Assembly (NCBI GenBank): GCA_031278935.1
Contig: JAITJK010000003.1
Location: forward strand, 1 to 39,405
Source: Spirochaetaceae bacterium
GTDB taxonomy: Bacteria > Spirochaetota > Spirochaetia > Treponematales > Breznakiellaceae
DNA length: 39,405 bases
Direction: 5' to 3'
Part shown: positions 17,290 to 23,722 of the stretch, in pieces
How positions within the stretch are numbered: position 1 is the first letter of the stretch
Layout of the letters: each line of letters starts with the position of its first letter
The notes under the pieces: generated by a model
Databases searched by the model: none
Seen by the model: only the letters and a program-made list of their open reading frames with translations
Told to the model about the DNA's origin: nothing
Position numbers and translations under genes: made by a program

Positions 17290-17303
17290 GGCCCCTAGGG
17301 GCC
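17290..17303. other. GGCCCC-TA-GGGGCC palindrome
   Basis: A 14-base perfect palindrome about 90 bases after the pseudouridine synthase stop, followed by TTAAT. It could act as a weak terminator for the plus-strand operon, though the U tract is poor. Just after it, CCGTGTGGTTAGGG (17321-17334) matches the outer end of the 42-bp repeat in reverse orientation. Confidence 0.4.
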
Positions 17304-17481
17304 TTAATACCCACGACTGGCCGTGTGGTTAGGGAACAAGGCGCATCTCGCTCCTTACCTATGAAACTTTTGAGCCGAGGTTTTATGTTTGGTATATACC
17401 TATGGCTTTAATATGAACGGAGGGACGTGCGTACCGCTCGTCTATGCTATGGAGCCCCGTTGCATCCAGTACAGGAGTCGA

Positions 17482-17925
17482 TTATCCAGGTACTAGGGCG
17501 AGGGGAAAGGGGAATAGGGACTGAGAAGAGGGATGAGGCGGTGATTCCCGGTAATGGGGTCTGACCCTACTCTCTAAATCCTTCGCATCAGGCGGCTCCC
17601 CCTCCAGTATCCTCGACCCATACCGATCTCCCCAGATATGCCCCTCCCGCCCCTCCGCCCAGTTGTACCGCTGGGCGAACATCTGCTTAAGTGACTTCAT
17701 AATAGCCGGAAGCTCCATCTCATCCGCAGGCTTGATATAGAACCTAAGCTCATCATCGGCAAGGTACAGCCCTCGTATCTGAAACACGAACCGCTTCTTC
17801 GTCTCCTGGAAGACCCCGGCAAACAGGGTCAAAGCCTTATGATGACGAAACAAGGGCTCTCGGTTATTGATATGGGTCCGGATTTCATACCACACCCCAG
17901 GTTGAAGCACACGCAATGGTCTCAT
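17482..17925 (-). CDS. Y1-transposase (RAYT)-like protein, degenerate HUH motif
   Basis: The fold order of IS200/REP-associated tyrosine transposases is visible: R-P-L-R-V-L-Q-P-G-V-W-Y-E-I, then N-N-R-E-P-L-F, then a beta-strand where an H-x-H pair is expected, then G-H-I-W-G-D-R-Y. At the expected HUH site the sequence is D-D-E-L-R-F-Y-I, so both metal-binding histidines are gone, while the R-Y near the usual catalytic tyrosine remains. Strand cleavage is therefore doubtful. The ATG at 17925 aligns with the usual family start; upstream codons do not look coding. The last 29 or so residues are encoded by a GGGGTCTGACCC palindrome and following sequence, an apparent extension. Confidence 0.65.
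   Translation of the reverse strand: MRPLRVLQPGVWYEIRTHINNREPLFRHHKALTLFAGVFQETKKRFVFQIRGLYLADDELRFYIKPADEMELPAIMKSLKQMFAQRYNWAEGREGHIWGDRYGSRILEGEPPDAKDLESRVRPHYRESPPHPSSQSLFPFPLALVPG
17554..17568. repeat. GGGGTC-N-GACCC palindrome, inside the Y1-like gene end
   Basis: ATGGGGTCTGACCCT lies in the 3' part of the Y1-like gene and is read there as R-V-R-P. The same peptide is produced by another copy at the end of the U32 gene (36014). Confidence 0.75.
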
Positions 17926-18011
17926 ACAGAATACTATGGCCCGGAGATGCGGTTTTGCTTTAATGAGACCACTATCTTGTGGAAATATCGAAATCCTGGA
18001 TAAAAAATTGC

Positions 18012-18040
18012 TGGACAAAGGCCCTTAAATCCTTCAATAT
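18012..18040 (+). promoter_or_regulatory. Possible promoter of the MntR-like gene
   Basis: TGGACA (18012-18017), 17 bases, then CAATAT (18035-18040). Start would be within a base or two of the ATG at 18048, making the message leaderless. Confidence 0.4.
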
Positions 18041-18047
18041 AGAGATT

Positions 18048-18413
18048 ATGACCCAGTCGTTAGAAGATTATCTTGAAATGGTGAGTTTCCTGTCTGATGA
18101 GGGTGAGGTCCGGGTAACGGACATAGCAACGCGGCTGGGTGTTTCCAAGCCTTCGGTGTTGACTGCCCTTAAAGTGTTGGAAGAACAGGGACTTTTGGAG
18201 CATGAGCGGTACCGCAGGGTCATCTTGACCGAAAAAGGGATTATTCAAGCCTCGGAAATCCGAAGTCGCCATAATTTTCTCACTTCGTTTTTGCGGGATA
18301 TTATCGGCGTGAATCCAGAAATCGCGGAAAAAGACGCCTGTAAGATGGAACATCTCCTTTCAGAAGAAACCCTGCAAAAAATGAAAGTCTTTGCTCAGAA
18401 GAAAAAACACTAA
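18048..18413 (+). CDS. MntR/DtxR-family metal-dependent regulator
   Basis: The 121-residue protein starts M-T-Q-S-L-E-D-Y-L-E-M-V, the classic opening of Mn/Fe-dependent repressors, followed by a winged helix (V-T-D-I-A-x-R-L-G-V-S-K-P-S-V, about 22-36) and a metal/dimerisation part containing E-x-D-A-C-K-M-E-H. It lacks the third SH3-like domain, as MntR does. Such proteins repress metal uptake when Mn or Fe is bound. The ATG at 18048 was preferred because it matches the family start. The methyltransferase gene follows six bases later. Its targets are not visible here. Confidence 0.88.
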   Translation: MTQSLEDYLEMVSFLSDEGEVRVTDIATRLGVSKPSVLTALKVLEEQGLLEHERYRRVILTEKGIIQASEIRSRHNFLTSFLRDIIGVNPEIAEKDACKMEHLLSEETLQKMKVFAQKKKH

Positions 18414-18419
18414 GACCCT

Positions 18420-19208
18420 ATGACCGGCTTGATCTCCAACTCGTCCTTTGAGGCCTACTACCAAGAACTCTACGGGGACCGCTGGAAGTCCTTACGAAAA
18501 AACCTGCTGGAAAAGCGTACCCCTATTGCCTTTACTCAGGGGATTCGCCTGCCCTATATGCTGGATCGAGGTTCCGTATTAGCTGCCCAATCCCTCCGAC
18601 TTCCCGATACGGGGCTTATCCTGGACGCCTGCGCGGCCCCTGGGGGTAAGAGTTTGGTCATAGCCGCATCTATGGGCCCGGAAGTCAGTCTTTTAGCCAA
18701 TGAGCCTTCCCGGGAACGACGCAGGCGGCTTCTTAAGGTCCTAGAGGACCATCTGAACACCGAAACACGCCGCCGCGTACAGGTTTCCGGGTTTGACGCC
18801 GCCCAATTAGGCGGAAATCACCGAGAGCGCAGCCGTTTTGCCGGAGTTCTTTTGGACGCACCCTGTTCCAGTGAACGGTACGTCCTCATGGACCCTAATG
18901 CGCTGGGGCAATGGACGCCCGCGAGGCCCCGATTTCTTGCCCGGCGTCAGTGGGCCCTGCTTTCTGCGGCCTTTCTCCTGCTCCGGCCCGGAGCTTCCCT
19001 GGTGTATGTTACCTGCGCTCTTTCTGAAGAAGAAAACGATGGGGTGGCTTCCCGGCTTCTAGCCAAGTACGGCCCGGAAGTCCTGCTGGACGAACCCTCC
19101 TTCCCGGAGGGAGAAAAAACCCCTTTAGGCAGGCTTATCCTCCCTGACACGTCCGATGGCATCGGTCCCCTCTACATAGCCCGCTTCACCCGTTCCCATG
19201 CCATGTAG
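18420..19208 (+). CDS. RNA cytosine-C5 methyltransferase, RsmB/NOP family
   Basis: The SAM loop D-A-C-A-A-P-G-G-K-S (69-78), motif IV D-A-P-C-S-S-E (146-152) and motif VI Y-V-T-C-A (196-200) with the two cysteines of the RNA m5C mechanism are all present. The 262-residue protein is short and lacks the NusB-like and PUA domains of RsmB or RsmF, leaving essentially the catalytic core, like the NSUN4 type. The target RNA is unknown. The gene starts six bases after the MntR-like gene. Its TAG stop directly abuts a copy of the 42-bp repeat. Confidence 0.88.
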   Translation: MTGLISNSSFEAYYQELYGDRWKSLRKNLLEKRTPIAFTQGIRLPYMLDRGSVLAAQSLRLPDTGLILDACAAPGGKSLVIAASMGPEVSLLANEPSRERRRRLLKVLEDHLNTETRRRVQVSGFDAAQLGGNHRERSRFAGVLLDAPCSSERYVLMDPNALGQWTPARPRFLARRQWALLSAAFLLLRPGASLVYVTCALSEEENDGVASRLLAKYGPEVLLDEPSFPEGEKTPLGRLILPDTSDGIGPLYIARFTRSHAM

Positions 19209-19226
19209 GCGTATTGGGGACTGCGG
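19208..19226. repeat. 42-bp dispersed repeat, copy 4 (partial, reverse orientation)
   Basis: GGCGTATTGGGGACTGCGG is the reverse complement of the inner part of the repeat. Its first G is the last base of the methyltransferase TAG stop codon. Confidence 0.55.
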
Positions 19227-19243
19227 AATACGCAATAGAGCCC

Positions 19244-19822
19244 TTAAACCCGCTGGCGGGTGGCCACCATGATTTCCGCCAGGAAAAACACCAGCAGGTG
19301 TACCGTGGGCAGCCAGAGGCCGAACAAGGCCGAGGCCGCTGCAGGCAGGGTGGAAGAAAAAACCAGAATGCCAAACCGATCCTGGTAGGAAAGGGGCGCA
19401 TCGGTCAGACGGGAGAGGCCCAGAAAAAAAGCCGCAGCCCCGTAAAAGACCAGCAGCAAGATCAGCACCAGGAAAAAAGTAAAGCCCAGCAGGGGCAGTA
19501 AAACCCGCCTGCCGTAGCCCCCGGCATAGAGGGCTGTATTAAAATCTTCGCGCCCCAGGTCCTCCGAGGTGGGCGTCAGCTCCGAAGGCAGCATCGCCTG
19601 AAATTGAGCGCCGTAAAGCCGGGAATATACATCCCAGGGCTCAAGCCGGGCCAGGGCAACCATGACCGGGAAGTTAAGCGCCAAGGTGATCACCAGTATG
19701 TGCACCGCCATAAGACCCGCGCCAACTTTCCGTACCAGGAGGATAACCCGGTGGGGCCTCCCGATACTCAAGGTGACGGCTTCAAAATAACACCGACCCT
19801 GGAGGGCGTGGGTCCTACTCAC
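19244..19822 (-). CDS. Integral membrane protein encoded after malG
   Basis: The 192-residue protein has four likely membrane helices (about 32-55, 105-130, 148-165 and 168-185) and a soluble loop between the first two. No family was recognised with confidence. Its GTG start overlaps the end of malG by eight bases and uses the AAAGG inside malG as its ribosome site, so it is translationally coupled to the transporter. A helper or regulator of the maltodextrin system is possible but only inferred from position. The TAA stop is supplied by a 17-base sequence (19244-19260) that also occurs at 35964-35980. Confidence 0.7.
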   Translation of the reverse strand: MSRTHALQGRCYFEAVTLSIGRPHRVILLVRKVGAGLMAVHILVITLALNFPVMVALARLEPWDVYSRLYGAQFQAMLPSELTPTSEDLGREDFNTALYAGGYGRRVLLPLLGFTFFLVLILLLVFYGAAAFFLGLSRLTDAPLSYQDRFGILVFSSTLPAAASALFGLWLPTVHLLVFFLAEIMVATRQRV

Positions 19823-20651
19823 CTTTGTTGGCTCCGGCCATAAGTCCTTCCAGCAGGAACTTCTGGAAGCTCATGTACAAACAGGTAATGGGTACCGCTA
19901 CCAGCACCGAACCCGCACAAAAAAGGGTAATGTCGTTGCTGTTACCGGTGATCATATCAAAAAGACCAATGGCCAAAGTCCGCTTCTCGTTCTGGTTGAT
20001 CAGATATCGGGGTAGCATATAATCCATCCAGGGACCCATAAAAGAAGTAACCGAAATGAAAGTGATGATGGGCAAGGACAAGGGCAAAATAACCTTAAAG
20101 AAGAGCTGCACCTTGGACGCGCCATCGATATACGCTGCTTCGTCCAGGGAACGGGGTATGTTCAGCATATACCCCCGGACCAGCCAGATATTTTGGGGTA
20201 TGCCGCCGGCCACGTAGATGATCACCAGCATCATCAGGTTGTTCAACATCCCGAAGTTCAAGGCCACCATGTACAGTGCCGTAAGACCCATGAAACTGGG
20301 GAACAGTTGGAGGATCATCACGAACAGCAGCCCCATCTTACGGCCTTTGAACTTGAACCGGGCAAACACAAAGGCTGTGGTGGTATGCAACAGGATGGAA
20401 AACACCGTGGTAAGCACGGCCACCAGTAAGGTATTCAGATACCAGGATCCGTATTTGGTCTTGGTAAAAAGCGAGATATAGTTATCCAAGGTAATGCGCT
20501 CAGGGATGAGGGATCCCGTAATGCCGGTCCGGCTGTTCAACGAAGTGCCCAGCACCCACAGCAGGGGATAGATCACCATCACCGCCACCACAAGAATATC
20601 CAGATAGATCAGCGCTGTGCTGAGCGCTTTTTTCAGTTTATAGGCTTTCAT
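19815..20651 (-). CDS. malG: Maltodextrin ABC transporter permease MalG-type
   Basis: The 278-residue protein has six membrane helices and the BPD-transport inner-membrane motif E-A-A-Y-I-D-G-A (171-178), which contacts the ATPase subunit. The length and the N-terminal Y-P-L-L-W-V-L-G-T-S pattern match MalG. It pairs with MalF to form the channel. The ATG follows AAGGAGG, and only 14 bases separate it from malF. Substrate is taken as maltodextrin because of the adjacent pullulanase and GH13 enzyme. Confidence 0.93.
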   Translation of the reverse strand: MKAYKLKKALSTALIYLDILVVAVMVIYPLLWVLGTSLNSRTGITGSLIPERITLDNYISLFTKTKYGSWYLNTLLVAVLTTVFSILLHTTTAFVFARFKFKGRKMGLLFVMILQLFPSFMGLTALYMVALNFGMLNNLMMLVIIYVAGGIPQNIWLVRGYMLNIPRSLDEAAYIDGASKVQLFFKVILPLSLPIITFISVTSFMGPWMDYMLPRYLINQNEKRTLAIGLFDMITGNSNDITLFCAGSVLVAVPITCLYMSFQKFLLEGLMAGANKGE

Positions 20652-20665
20652 ACGTTAAATCCTCC

Positions 20666-22009
20666 TTATGTTTCCTTGAACGCCCGGGTTCGCAGCAGGT
20701 TCCAGGTGGAAATGGACGCCACAATGATAAAGATTAAGATACTCAAAGCCGAAGCGAAGTTGTACATCCGTTGATCCAAGGTAAGCTTGAAAATCCAGGA
20801 GATGAGAATATCCGTGGAACCAGCTATCTGATACTGCGGATTTGCCGGGCCACCATCGGTCATAAAGTAGATCATGTTAAAGTTGTTAAAGTTAAAGGTC
20901 GCGCTCATCAAGATTTGTGGGGCCGTGGAAGCAATAATGTAAGGCAGGGTGATGGAGCGAAATTGCTGCCACGAGTTAGCCCCGTCAATCTGGGCGGCTT
21001 CGTACATTTCCTGGGGTACAGTAGTGATAACCCCGGTGATGAGAGCCATGAAATACGGAAAGCCCAACCAGACGTTCACCAAAAGCAGGCACACCTTTGC
21101 CCAGGTAGGATCCGAAAGAAAGGGAATGGCTTCCTTGATAAGCCCCGAAGCCAACAGCATTTGGTTAAAGGCTCCTTCTTTGTGGAACAGGGAACGGAAC
21201 ACCATCATGGACACAATGCCCGGTACGGCCCAGGGCAGGATGAATATCCCCCGCCACAGAGGGCGAAACTTCACCGCCTTGGCCCGGAGAATAATCGCCT
21301 GTAAAAGGCCGAAGGCGTAAGACGAGAAGGTAGAAAGGAAGGCCCACAGCACGGTCCAGGTAAAAACCCGGACAAAGGTATTCCCCCAAATGGGAATGCG
21401 GAAAATGTCCAGAAAGGTATTGAGCCCCGTCCATTGAATCAGTCGAACTGGGGGGATAAAGTTCGCGTTGTAATTGGTGAAGGCCACTAGGATCGCGAAG
21501 ATGATGGGTACAATGGAAATGAACAAGACCAGCAACATACCTGGTGCGATGGCAATGTATTCAAAGGCGCTGTCCCAGAGGTTAAGGAAATATTGGACGC
21601 TACTTAAGCGTGTTCCCTCCTCAAGGGCCCGACGGGTTTTGTAGGCGTCCATAATGTTCCACACCCACAAGGCGGCGAAGATCAGGAACACCATCAAGGT
21701 AATAATGCCCCCCAACATGAGCATCACCGAATGATCGTACACTGGCTGGCGGGAACTTTCCCGGGGCACTGCACCTAGGGTAATGAGCCCCCAAAGGCCG
21801 CGGACAAAATACCCGGCGTTGCGAAACCGGGACCCCGGCACCGAAGGGTCATAGGCCCCGCGGCGGGTAAGCACTTCGATAGCCACAAAAAGGACCTGTA
21901 TCATAAAAAACATAAGCCCTTTTAGTTTTTGTTTATTCATGCACTGCCCAGTGCCCCAAATAAAAACGGAACAAAGCGGTGGTAACATAGTCATAGGTAT
22001 AACCCCCAT
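20666..22009 (-). CDS. malF: Maltodextrin ABC transporter permease MalF-type, with N-terminal module
   Basis: The C-terminal 300 residues form a MalF-type permease with the E-A-A-Q-I-D-G-A motif at 337-344. Before it is an additional region: a short G-T-G-Q-x-x-N-x-Q-K-L-K-G block (about 19-31), a membrane helix, a loop, another helix near 95-115 and W-N-I-M-D-A-Y (117-123). This resembles the small GxGQ-KG...WNxxDAY membrane modules found fused to some sugar permeases. The start could be 22009 or the ATG at 21994, which has GGGGG upstream; both keep the module. It follows malE after a 228-base gap holding a hairpin. Confidence 0.92.
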   Translation of the reverse strand: MGVIPMTMLPPLCSVFIWGTGQCMNKQKLKGLMFFMIQVLFVAIEVLTRRGAYDPSVPGSRFRNAGYFVRGLWGLITLGAVPRESSRQPVYDHSVMLMLGGIITLMVFLIFAALWVWNIMDAYKTRRALEEGTRLSSVQYFLNLWDSAFEYIAIAPGMLLVLFISIVPIIFAILVAFTNYNANFIPPVRLIQWTGLNTFLDIFRIPIWGNTFVRVFTWTVLWAFLSTFSSYAFGLLQAIILRAKAVKFRPLWRGIFILPWAVPGIVSMMVFRSLFHKEGAFNQMLLASGLIKEAIPFLSDPTWAKVCLLLVNVWLGFPYFMALITGVITTVPQEMYEAAQIDGANSWQQFRSITLPYIIASTAPQILMSATFNFNNFNMIYFMTDGGPANPQYQIAGSTDILISWIFKLTLDQRMYNFASALSILIFIIVASISTWNLLRTRAFKET

Positions 22010-22186
22010 ATTTATAGAAAAAGATAGAAAACAACGGACTTGGCCAAACTCGGCGCGAGGGGCGGTCCTGGTATAAAGGCCGGATCAAGACCAAGCGCAG
22101 CACAACAATTCAGTACGGACTTGCCGTGTCTGGCTTACTTCACCCTTTGGATCGCAATGACAAGACGATCCTGTCAAAGGCGCCTC

Positions 22187-22220
22187 ACCCGGAGAAACCC
22201 CTAGGGCCTCCTCTCCGGGT
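22187..22220 (-). other. Hairpin between malE and malF
   Basis: ACCCGGAGA (22187-22195) pairs with TCTCCGGGT (22212-22220) around a 16-base loop that itself contains CCCTAGGG. It lies about 20 bases after the malE stop. There is no U tract, so it more likely protects or processes the malE message than terminates it. The neighbouring 22150-22180 region contains a CATTGC-type repeat fragment. Confidence 0.55.
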
Positions 22221-22237
22221 TGCGCTGCCATCGGGCC

Positions 22238-23497
22238 TTAGCGTTTTTTACCGGCCATTTGCAGGGCCGTGTCATAGGTGTCCATGGCCTTGGCCTGGGC
22301 TTCTGCGGTGGTAAGGGTTTTGTCCCAGGTAAAGGTGAAGAGATCTTTCAAACCGCCCCACATTTGGTTGGCCTCCGGGATAATGGGCATGAGATCTACA
22401 TAGGGCGATTGTTCCGCTATCCCCATGAGGTAGGGGTCTTCGCTGATAGTTCCCACAAGACTGGGGTCTTTCAGGGTGGTGAGTTTCCCGGTCTTGTTGA
22501 ACTGGATGGTCTGACCCTCGACGCTGGCTAGGAAATCCACAAAAGCAAAGGCGGCGTCGAAATTCTTGGCATAACTGGAGACCGCAGCGATAATGTTACC
22601 ACTGAAGCACCGGGGCTGGACGCCTTTTATGGTGGGTAGCTTGGTAACACCGAAGTTGACACCATTTTTCTTCGCATCCGCAATAGACCAGGGACCGGTA
22701 AAGGTAAACGGCACCTCGCCGTTTTGGAAGGCCACTACCGTGGCGTTCCCGTCCGCGTCGGCTACGTTCACGTTGTAAATGGCCCTGAGGCTCTGGTGAA
22801 ACTCCATGCCCTGAGCCACTTCCGGGCTATCGAACCCGGGATTGCGGTAATCATCCATGTTGGGGCCAAAGATATTCGCCCCGAAGGCGGTGAGGAAAAA
22901 GTAGTTCAGATAGGCATCGTCCACCTGCCAGCGGAGGGCCCATTTGTTCTGGGCGGGGTTGTTGTATTCCTGGGCAAAAGCGATAATTTCCTCAAAAGAA
23001 CGGGGAACCGGCTTGTCTCCCAGCAAGTCCTTATTATAGAAGAACGCGATGTTTTCCGTAGAAATGGGTACGGCGTACAAGGTGCCCTTAGCCGTACAGG
23101 TTTTGATCGAGGCCTCCAGCATGGTCTGAGCGTACTTCCCCTGCAATTCTGCGTCAAAGGGTTCGCACAGGCCGTCGGCTACCGCGAGGCCTATATGGTC
23201 ATGGGGCATGAGGAACACATCCGGGCCGATCCCGGCGGGTCCATCCAGGGAAACCTTACCCCGGGTATCCACGTTACCCACTTTTTGATAGGACACCGCA
23301 ACATCGGGGTATTTTTGCTTAAACGCCGCGATAACCGCTTCCGCCCACTCATCGTTGTCCATCCAAACGACTAATTCCGAGGATCCGCTGCCCCCGGAGC
23401 TGCGCGCTGCAGCATCGCCCCCGGACTGACTTTTGGAACAGGCCCCCAACAGAGCCACCAGGGCCATACTAAACCCCAAAAAACCGATCTTTTTCAT
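22238..23497 (-). CDS. malE: Maltodextrin-binding lipoprotein MalE-type
   Basis: The 419-residue protein is a family 1 extracellular solute-binding protein. The lipoprotein signal ends in L-L-G-A-C (Cys 20), then a Gly/Ser linker leads into a MalE-like fold with V-W-M-D-N-D-E, Y-A-V-P-I-S-T-E-N-I-A-F-F-Y-N-K-D-L and G-P-W-S-I-A-D. The ATG at 23497 is chosen because GGAGGAG is just upstream and because it gives a proper signal; the frame is open further but not protein-like. It delivers sugar to MalFG. The leader contains CCCGTTTACGGG, a small inverted repeat overlapping the ribosome site. No ATPase gene accompanies the set. Confidence 0.94.
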   Translation of the reverse strand: MKKIGFLGFSMALVALLGACSKSQSGGDAAARSSGGSGSSELVVWMDNDEWAEAVIAAFKQKYPDVAVSYQKVGNVDTRGKVSLDGPAGIGPDVFLMPHDHIGLAVADGLCEPFDAELQGKYAQTMLEASIKTCTAKGTLYAVPISTENIAFFYNKDLLGDKPVPRSFEEIIAFAQEYNNPAQNKWALRWQVDDAYLNYFFLTAFGANIFGPNMDDYRNPGFDSPEVAQGMEFHQSLRAIYNVNVADADGNATVVAFQNGEVPFTFTGPWSIADAKKNGVNFGVTKLPTIKGVQPRCFSGNIIAAVSSYAKNFDAAFAFVDFLASVEGQTIQFNKTGKLTTLKDPSLVGTISEDPYLMGIAEQSPYVDLMPIIPEANQMWGGLKDLFTFTWDKTLTTAEAQAKAMDTYDTALQMAGKKR

Positions 23498-23516
23498 ACT
23501 AACTCCTCCCGTAAAC

Positions 23517-23544
23517 GGGTTTAAATTCCCTGACTGACGGTGTG
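23517..23544. repeat. GGGTTTAAA-TCCCTGACTG repeat, upstream of malE
   Basis: GGGTTTAAATTCCCTGACTG, followed by a variable C/G and GTG, closely matches 35973-35998 in the 3' end of the U32 gene. Both are on the plus strand. Confidence 0.6.
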
Positions 23545-23589
23545 GCAAGGGAACGAGTCGCCCCTCACCCTCAGCCACAGGGTATTTGG

Positions 23590-23608
23590 ACAACCGCTAC
23601 GCGGTTGT
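23590..23608. other. Inverted repeat ACAACCGC-TAC-GCGGTTGT
   Basis: Perfect 8-base arms around TAC, between pullulanase and malE on the minus strand, about 90 bases upstream of the malE start. It can be an operator or an intercistronic hairpin; there is no U tract beyond it. Confidence 0.55.
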
Positions 23609-23680
23609 TGACCCTTGTGTAAAGGTCGGATCAATGCCGACCGCAACGAAGCAATCCAGCGCTGGGTTTAAGGCCCCTAT

Positions 23681-23722
23681 CCCTCACGACGCGGACCTCT
23701 AATACGCCTCCACGGCGGGGGG
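23681..23722. repeat. 42-bp dispersed repeat, copy 5
   Basis: It begins CCCTCACGACGCGG and ends AATACGCCTCCACGGCGGG plus GGG. The minus-strand pullulanase reads into it, and its last residues V-E-A-Y and TAG stop are encoded by the repeat. Confidence 0.75.

Noticed and set aside
17482..18018. Complete IS200-type insertion sequence
   Set aside because: No accessory gene and no subterminal hairpin pair at matching ends were seen, and the HUH residues are missing; only the protein-like gene is supported.
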